Shown: piece after piece, positions 41,208 through 46,199 of the stretch
Numbering within the stretch: the first letter of the stretch is position 1
How the letters are laid out: each line of letters begins with the position of its first letter
Origin: Caulobacter segnis
GTDB lineage: Bacteria; Pseudomonadota; Alphaproteobacteria; Caulobacterales; Caulobacteraceae
Direction: 5' to 3'
Assembly (NCBI RefSeq): GCF_003243465.1
Contig: NZ_QFQZ01000034.1
Location: 1 to 46,199, forward strand
Length of the DNA: 46,199 bases
Position numbers and translations under genes: made by a program
Notes under the pieces: generated by a model
Databases searched by the model: none
Seen by the model: the letters and a program-made list of their open reading frames with translations, nothing else
Told to the model about the DNA's origin: nothing

Positions 41208-43430
41208 CTACGCCGCATCCGGCTGGGCCGGCGGGTGCAGGCGGCCGCCTTGGGCGAGCAGGGCGTCGATGGTCTCGGCCGCGACCGGCGGGCTGAACAG
41301 GAAGCCCTGGGCCTGGGCGCAGCCGATGGCCTTGAGGATCTCGCGCTGGGCCGCGGTCTCGACGCCCTTGGCCATCACCGACAGGCTCAGCGCCTTGGCC
41401 AGGCGGACGATGGCGGCGACCACCGCCTCTGAGTCCGCGTCCTGGCCCAGGGGCGCGACGAAGCTGCGGTCGATCTTGATCCGGTCAATCGGGTAGCGGC
41501 GGATGTAGGACAGGCTGGCGCAGCCGACGCCGAAGTCGTCCAGCACCAGCGAGAAGCCCATCTGCCGCAGGCTGTCGACGGTGTCGTGCGCGCCCTCGCC
41601 GTCGCCCAGCAGCGCGCTCTCGGTGATCTCGAGCGCCAGCTGGCGCGGATTGGCGCCGGTCTCGCGGATCAGTTCGGCCAGTTCGTCGATGAAGCCGGCG
41701 CGCTTCATCTGCCGGGCCGAGACGTTGATGCCGACCTGCAGGCCCCGCCAGCGGAGGCTGTCCCGCAGCGCGCGCCGCAGGACGTAGCGCCCCATCTCCT
41801 GGCTGAGACCGCAGTCCTCGGCCAAGGGGATGAAGGCGTCGGGCGGGATCTCGCCGCGCGTCGGATGCGACCATCGCGCCAGGGCCTCGACCCCGATCAC
41901 CCGATCGCCGGCGTCGACCTGGGGCTGGTAGTCCAGCCGCACGGCGCCGTCGCGCAGGGCCGCGCGCAGGTCCTCCTCCAGCGCCCGCCGCGCCTTCAGG
42001 GCGGCGTCCATGGCGTCCTCGAAGAAGCAGTAGCGGCCCCGGCCCTCGCTCTTGGCGCGATACAGCGCCACGTCGGCCCGCCGGGCGGCCTCGGCCGCGC
42101 CGATATGGGCCTGGTCGGGCGAGACCAGCACCACCCCCACCGAGCCGCTGACGAAGTGGACGCCGAACGACATCTCCATCGGGCCGCACAGGGCGTTCAG
42201 CAACCGCTCGGCCAGGATCGCCGCGCCGTTGGGGTCGATATCCGCCGCGACCACGCCGAACTCGTCGCCGCCCAGGCGCGCCACCGTCTCGCCGCCGCGG
42301 CAGACGCTGGCCAGGCGCTCGCCGACCTTGCGGATCAGCTCGTCGCCGGCCGCGTGGCCGTGGGTGTCGTTGACCGCCTTGAAGCGGTCGAGGTCGATGG
42401 CCAACACGGCCATGGGCCGAGCCTTGCGCTCCAGCCCCTCGATCGCCTGGCGCAGCCGCTCCTCGAACAGCAGGCGATTGGCCAGGCCCGTCAGGCCGTC
42501 ATGCAGGGCCAGGTGCTTGGACCGCGCCTCGCTGGCGATCAGCCCCTCGGCGATCATCCGTCCGCGCCGGGCCAGCAGGATCGTCGCCAGGGCCAGGGCG
42601 CAGACCACGGCCATGACCGGGCCGATCGTCTTGCGCAGCAGGCGCTGGCCGGGATGCGGCGGGTTCCAGTCCAGGGTGGCCACGACCGCCCCGTTCGCGT
42701 CGAGCAGCGGCAGGTGGGTGTAGCCCGTCTCGTCGTCGAGGGTGTCGAGGGCGCGATGCAGATGGGTTCCCGCCAGCAGGAAGCGGTCGGCGAAGGCGTC
42801 GACGAAGGCCCCCTCCATCTTCATCGCCGTGATCACGATGGCCTCGGGCGTCCGCCGCACGGGCGCGGTCTGGGTCTCCGAGCGCACGAGGCTGGCGGTG
42901 ACCAGATAGATCTCGTCCTCGATCTTGGCGAAGGCGCTGACCTGGGCCGGCGCGGCGATCAGCGCCCGTCTCCGCTCTCGGCCGTCCCTGGGCTTGAGGC
43001 CATGTTCGCTGACGCGCAGCTTGGCCACCAGCGGGGCCAGCTTGGCGACGCGCCGCTCGGCCTCGGCCTGGGTCAGCCGTCCTTCCTTGGCTTCGGCCAG
43101 CCGCATCCGGTCCTGGCCGTCCAGCACGAACACCTGGTCGAAGCCGGTCTGCTGGGCCAGGTAGTTGGTGATGTTGTCCCTGGCCCAGGCCACGTCGAAC
43201 GGCTGGTCCAGGTGATCCACCGCCTCGTCCCAGATCACCTGGGGGGCGACGGCGTGCTCGACGTCGCGGATCGTGGCGACCAGGCCGCGCTCGACCAGGT
43301 CGCGGTCGTGCTGCTGCGCCTCCTGATCGATCTGGCCCGCCAGGATGATCATGACGGATAGAAGCAGGCCGACCGAGGCCAGGGCGATCATCGCCAACGG
43401 CGCCGACAGCTTCCGCGAGAGGGCCGTCAT
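41208..43430 (-). CDS. CHASE4-like sensor with GGDEF and EAL domains
   Basis: The 740-residue protein has a transmembrane helix (about 10-32), a periplasmic CHASE4-like region (about 33-265), a second helix (about 268-287), a GGDEF domain with intact GGDEF (387-391), and an EAL domain (about 485-730). EAL motifs present are E515-A-L, N569, E601, D631-D632, K652, E691 and Q708. The glutamate that precedes GVET is replaced by Lys688 (AAG at 41369-41367). In RocR the matching residue (E352) is essential for phosphodiesterase activity, so this EAL domain may not hydrolyse c-di-GMP. The I-site RxxD is RGGE, imperfect. ATG 43430 was chosen for an upstream GGAAGG. Confidence 0.92.
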   Translation of the reverse strand: MTALSRKLSAPLAMIALASVGLLLSVMIILAGQIDQEAQQHDRDLVERGLVATIRDVEHAVAPQVIWDEAVDHLDQPFDVAWARDNITNYLAQQTGFDQVFVLDGQDRMRLAEAKEGRLTQAEAERRVAKLAPLVAKLRVSEHGLKPRDGRERRRALIAAPAQVSAFAKIEDEIYLVTASLVRSETQTAPVRRTPEAIVITAMKMEGAFVDAFADRFLLAGTHLHRALDTLDDETGYTHLPLLDANGAVVATLDWNPPHPGQRLLRKTIGPVMAVVCALALATILLARRGRMIAEGLIASEARSKHLALHDGLTGLANRLLFEERLRQAIEGLERKARPMAVLAIDLDRFKAVNDTHGHAAGDELIRKVGERLASVCRGGETVARLGGDEFGVVAADIDPNGAAILAERLLNALCGPMEMSFGVHFVSGSVGVVLVSPDQAHIGAAEAARRADVALYRAKSEGRGRYCFFEDAMDAALKARRALEEDLRAALRDGAVRLDYQPQVDAGDRVIGVEALARWSHPTRGEIPPDAFIPLAEDCGLSQEMGRYVLRRALRDSLRWRGLQVGINVSARQMKRAGFIDELAELIRETGANPRQLALEITESALLGDGEGAHDTVDSLRQMGFSLVLDDFGVGCASLSYIRRYPIDRIKIDRSFVAPLGQDADSEAVVAAIVRLAKALSLSVMAKGVETAAQREILKAIGCAQAQGFLFSPPVAAETIDALLAQGGRLHPPAQPDAA

Positions 43431-43645
43431 TGCGCGGCGTTTCCTTCCATTAAGCTCTACCATGAACGTTAGGCGGAAATGGCTAATCTCTACGGAACGG
43501 GTAGGCTTAATCAAATCTGAAGACGCGCGGCGCGGCGTCGCACCGGCCCCGCGTCGCCGGCCGTTCTTCGGCCCGCCCGTTCACTTTGGGCCTGAAAGGT
43601 TCTAGAGAGACCGACCCGTCCCCTTAGAACTGCGCGAAACCTCCC

Positions 43646-44716
43646 TTGCGACTTCCCCAGGCCCGTCTCGACCAGGTTCTCGATCGTTTCCGCGAAGTGG
43701 AGGCGCGCATGGGCGCGGCCACCGACGGGACCGAGATCGTCAAGCTCTCCAAGGAGCACGCCGAGCTGAAGCCGGTGGCCGAGGCCGTCGAGCGCCTGGC
43801 CAAGCTCTCCGCCGAGCGCGCCGAGCTGGACGTCATGGCCGCCGATCCGGAAATGGCCGACATGGTCCGCGACGAGATGGTCGCCCTGGACGAGCAGCTG
43901 CCGGTCCTGGAACGCGACCTTGCTTTGATGCTGGCGCCCAAGGACAAGGACGAGAGCGCCTCGGCCATCCTGGAAGTGCGCGCCGGCACCGGCGGCGACG
44001 AAGCGGCCCTGTTCGCCGGCGACCTCTTCCGCATGTACCAGCGCTACGCCCAGCTGCACGGCTGGCGCGTCGAGATCGACAGCATCTCGGAAGGCGAAAT
44101 GGGCGGCTACAAGGAAATCGTCGCCTCGATCACCGGCGACGGCGTGTTCGGCCGGCTGAAGTTCGAGAGCGGCGTCCACCGCGTTCAGCGCGTGCCGGCC
44201 ACCGAAGCCCAGGGCCGCATCCACACCTCGGCCGCCACGGTCGCGGTGCTGCCCGAGGCCGAGGACGTCGAGATCGAGATCAAGGAAAGCGACCTGCGGA
44301 TCGACACCTACCGCTCGTCGGGCGCGGGTGGCCAGCACGTCAACAAGACCGACTCGGCCGTGCGCATCACCCACTTGCCGACCGGCGTGGTGGTGACCTC
44401 CTCGGAAAAGTCGCAGCACCAGAACCGCGCCCGGGCCATGAAGAACCTGAAGGCGCGTCTCTACGACATGCAGCGCGAGGCGCTGGACAGCGCCCGCTCG
44501 GAGGCCCGCAAGAGCCAGGTCGGCAGCGGCGACCGCTCCGAACGCATCCGCACCTACAACTTCCCGCAGGGCCGGGTGACCGACCACCGGATCAACCTGA
44601 CGCTCTACAACCTGTCGCGGATCATGGAAGGCGACGCCCTCGACGACGTGATCAACCCGCTGATCGCCGAGGATCAGGCCGAGCGCCTGGCGAGCCTCGA
44701 AGAGAGCTTCGGCTAA
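43646..44716 (+). CDS. prfA: Peptide chain release factor 1 (PrfA)
   Basis: RF1 reads UAA and UAG stop codons and triggers peptide release. The 356-residue product has an N-terminal helical domain, a PxT-type anticodon mimic region near 185-195 and the catalytic GGQ at 228-230 in SSGAGGQHVNKTDSA. The TTG at 43646 is used as start because it gives the family-typical RLPQARLDQVLDRF. The ribosome-binding site is weak. Unusually, no prmC follows; an RluF-like gene follows after 3 bp. Confidence 0.93.
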   Translation: MRLPQARLDQVLDRFREVEARMGAATDGTEIVKLSKEHAELKPVAEAVERLAKLSAERAELDVMAADPEMADMVRDEMVALDEQLPVLERDLALMLAPKDKDESASAILEVRAGTGGDEAALFAGDLFRMYQRYAQLHGWRVEIDSISEGEMGGYKEIVASITGDGVFGRLKFESGVHRVQRVPATEAQGRIHTSAATVAVLPEAEDVEIEIKESDLRIDTYRSSGAGGQHVNKTDSAVRITHLPTGVVVTSSEKSQHQNRARAMKNLKARLYDMQREALDSARSEARKSQVGSGDRSERIRTYNFPQGRVTDHRINLTLYNLSRIMEGDALDDVINPLIAEDQAERLASLEESFG

Positions 44717-44719
44717 GTC

Positions 44720-45487
44720 ATGGCCTTCACCCGCACCTACGACGAGGCCGAGCCACAGCGGGTCAACAAGTGGCTGGCCCAGAGCGGCGTCTGCTCGCGC
44801 CGCGAGGCCGAGCAGTTGATCAGCGACGGCCTGGTCTCGATCGACGGCGAGGTCGTGGAGGACGTCGGCCGCAAGATCCAGCCGGGCCAGACCCTGGTGC
44901 TGGCCGATCGCGCGACGGCCAAGCTGGACGGCACGCCGACCTACCTGATCCACAAGCCGCGCGGCGTGGTCTCGTCGCAGCCGGATCCCGGCCAGGTTCC
45001 TGCCGCGCGCCTGCTGACCCGCGCCAACCTGTGGGGCGACGCGGCGGGCGTGGCCATCCCGCAGTCGGGCGACCTGATCCCGCCGGTCGGCCGCCTCGAC
45101 AAGGACTCCCGCGGCCTCTTGCTGCTGTCGCAGGACGGCGTGGTGGCCAAGGCCGTGATCGGACCTCAGTCGGATCTGGAGAAGGAGTATCGCGTCGCCG
45201 TCATGGGCGAGTTGACCGAGGAGAAGCTGGAGCTTCTACGCTTCGGCCTTGAGCTCGACGGCCGCGAACTGAAGCCGGCGGAGGTGGAGGTGATCTCCGA
45301 CCAGCGCCTGCGCTTTGTCCTGCGGGAAGGCCGCAACCGGCAAATCCGCCGGATGTGCGACCTCGTCGATTTGAAGGTGGTGGACCTGTTCCGCGTGCGG
45401 ATCGGTCCGCTGGACCTGGGCGACATGCCCGAAGGCCGCTGGCGGCCGCTGACGAGCGCCGAACGGACGGCGTTAGTGGAAGCCTAG
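44720..45487 (+). CDS. RNA pseudouridine synthase, RluF/RsuA family
   Basis: The 255-residue protein has an N-terminal S4 RNA-binding domain (VNKWLAQSGVCSRREAEQLI, about 15-34) and the RsuA/RluB/E/F catalytic domain with Asp127 in GRLDKDSRGLLLLS. It isomerises uridine in rRNA; RluF-like enzymes modify 23S rRNA near position 2604. Subfamily assignment is by pattern. It is 3 bp after prfA, so the two are probably cotranscribed. Its stop overlaps a convergent small ORF in CTAG. Confidence 0.88.
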   Translation: MAFTRTYDEAEPQRVNKWLAQSGVCSRREAEQLISDGLVSIDGEVVEDVGRKIQPGQTLVLADRATAKLDGTPTYLIHKPRGVVSSQPDPGQVPAARLLTRANLWGDAAGVAIPQSGDLIPPVGRLDKDSRGLLLLSQDGVVAKAVIGPQSDLEKEYRVAVMGELTEEKLELLRFGLELDGRELKPAEVEVISDQRLRFVLREGRNRQIRRMCDLVDLKVVDLFRVRIGPLDLGDMPEGRWRPLTSAERTALVEA

Positions 45488-45648
45488 CCGATCTGGTCGA
45501 TGATCTCGGCGCGCAGCTCGGCGCGGGTCATGCCGGGCCAGGCCCATTCGCTTTGCGCCGGACGCGCCGGCGACAGCGCAACGCGCGGCTGGGTTTGGGT
45601 GCGGGGCGCGCGCCGAACGGCGGCCTCGCGGATAGAAACGATTTTCAT
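45484..45648 (-). CDS. Small hypothetical protein, 54 residues
   Basis: The frame MKIVSIREAAVRRAPRTQTQ and on to AELRAEIIDQIG has strong G/C third positions and a GGAAC upstream of ATG 45648. The stop TAG at 45484-45486 (reverse strand) overlaps the stop of the RluF-like gene. The product is basic in its first half and acidic at the end. No domain is recognised. The region from 45649 to 46095 contains no other gene that I trust. Confidence 0.6.
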   Translation of the reverse strand: MKIVSIREAAVRRAPRTQTQPRVALSPARPAQSEWAWPGMTRAELRAEIIDQIG

Positions 45649-45861
45649 GAAGTTCCAAAACAGGGGCCTGCTGAATTGCGGGCCCCGAACGCTAGATGGG
45701 TGGGAAATCGCTCGAAGCCGTCGATGACGGCGCGGAGCGGATGAAGCGCGGCCTTGCGTCTTGTGACGCGTGAGCGGCGAGCGCTTATGGATGACAGATG
45801 GTGCGGCGGGCGTCTCGTTCAAGGGGCGCGCCGCCCAAGAATCCCTCTCTCTGGATGTAGC

Positions 45862-45905
45862 GCGACATTTGGTTTCGCAGTGCGAGACACTTGGTTTCGC
45901 AGTGC
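45862..45905. repeat. Tandem repeats of TTGGTTTCGCAGTGC, possible IS end
   Basis: TTGGTTTCGCAGTGC occurs at 45869-45883 and 45891-45905, a 22-bp period, preceded by GACAT and GACAC. TGTAGCGCGAC just before the first copy may be the true end. Such tandem repeats near a TG end resemble IS21-type or related transposon ends, but no transposase is seen, so this may be a solo remnant. Family is not proven. Confidence 0.45.
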
Positions 45906-46012
45906 CTTTGAAATTCAGCAAGGGCCAATAGCACTCAGCGGAACGGTCTGGCGGGCTCGGCGTTTGACCAGCGCTCCCTGATCAGCTCCCCCGACCTTGT
46001 CAGGTAGAGCAA

Positions 46013-46048
46013 GAGCCCCGGCGATGCCTCGCCGGGGCTCTCTTTATT
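46013..46048. terminator. Hairpin terminator near the right edge
   Basis: GAGCCCCGGCGA-TGCC-TCGCCGGGGCTC is a perfect 12-bp stem. On the plus strand it is followed by TCTTTATT. On the minus strand it lies about 50 bp after the partial gene at 46096 and is followed by TTGCTC. It may serve the minus-strand gene, the plus-strand DNA or both. Confidence 0.75.
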
Positions 46049-46095
46049 CACGCTTCAAAGATCGTTCGAAGGACCATGGAAGGCCCTTTCAAAGG

Positions 46096-46199
46096 TCAGT
46101 TCGGGCTAGCCGCCAGCGCAGTCAGGCAGGCGACGGCGCCGGCGGTCAACTTGCCGGCCAGGTAGGCCGTACCCGCGATGTTCGGGTGGGTGTTGTCCG
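46096..46199 (-). CDS. Partial gene, C-terminal end of a probable SGNH/GDSL hydrolase
   Basis: Reading the minus strand from the window edge gives DNTHPNIAGTAYLAGKLTAG, then VACLTALAASPN and a TGA stop at 46098-46096. The D-x-x-H pattern is the block V catalytic Asp-His of SGNH hydrolases. Only 34 codons lie inside the window, so family assignment is tentative and the start is outside. It is followed by a strong hairpin. Confidence 0.6.
   Translation of the reverse strand, partial: DNTHPNIAGTAYLAGKLTAGAVACLTALAASPN

Noticed and set aside
45754..45981. 75-codon plus-strand ORF near the right edge
   Set aside because: It overlaps the IS-end-like tandem repeats and has no ribosome-binding site or domain.

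Overview
The window looks like chromosomal DNA of a Caulobacter species or a very close relative. The evidence is the high G+C content with strong third-position G/C bias, and a flagellar locus in a Caulobacter-type order: fliF-fliG-flbE-fliN-flbD-flhA, then sciP, flgE, flgD and a FliK-type gene, then divergent flgK-flgL. FlbD and SciP are regulators typical of Caulobacter and related alphaproteobacteria. No rRNA, tRNA or CRISPR array was seen.

Region 1 (1-491) is non-coding: tandem repeats that look like an insertion-sequence end, a 154-bp element with terminal inverted repeats, and a REP-like palindromic element. Region 2 (492-16408) is the flagellar block. On the minus strand lie flhA, flbD, fliN, flbE, fliG, fliF, sciP, flgE, flgD and a fliK-like gene; flgK and flgL are on the plus strand. 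A 399-bp gap between fliK and flgK holds two divergent sigma-54 promoters (GG-N10-GC) with two TTGCCG/CGGCAA motifs between them, which are candidate FlbD enhancer sites. FlbD, encoded in the cluster, is the expected activator. SciP, known as a CtrA antagonist, links the cluster to the cell-cycle circuit.

Region 3 (16445-24329) holds mnmA, two small hypothetical genes, two HxlR-family regulators (one divergent from a thiolase, one from a short-chain dehydrogenase, each with an inverted repeat in the shared gap), a small acetyltransferase, a secreted M28 peptidase and an OmpA-like lipoprotein. Region 4 (24369-24988) has no intact gene but holds a frameshifted LysR-type remnant and a perfect DnaA box.

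Region 5 (24989-38273) is metabolic and envelope DNA. It has a class 3 lipase, an SpsF-like cytidylyltransferase plus PseG, and, about 9.6 kb away, PseI. Together these point to pseudaminic-acid synthesis, the sugar that decorates Caulobacter flagellins. Between them are a persulfide-stress module (TauE, rhodanese, BigR/SqrR-type ArsR regulator, divergent persulfide dioxygenase), a hybrid histidine kinase, Dps, a SleB-like lipoprotein, TrxB and two small membrane proteins.

Region 6 (38274-46199) holds a TonB-dependent receptor, a CHASE4-like/GGDEF/EAL protein whose EAL domain has a Glu-to-Lys change in its EGVE motif, prfA, an RluF-like pseudouridine synthase, a small ORF, a second IS-end-like tandem repeat, and the 3' end of a probable SGNH hydrolase. 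At least four families of palindromic intergenic repeats occur. I found no clearly new multi-gene system. The most checkable unusual items are the EAL substitution, the two HxlR-linked palindromes, the LysR remnant and the regulatory architecture of the flagellar block.
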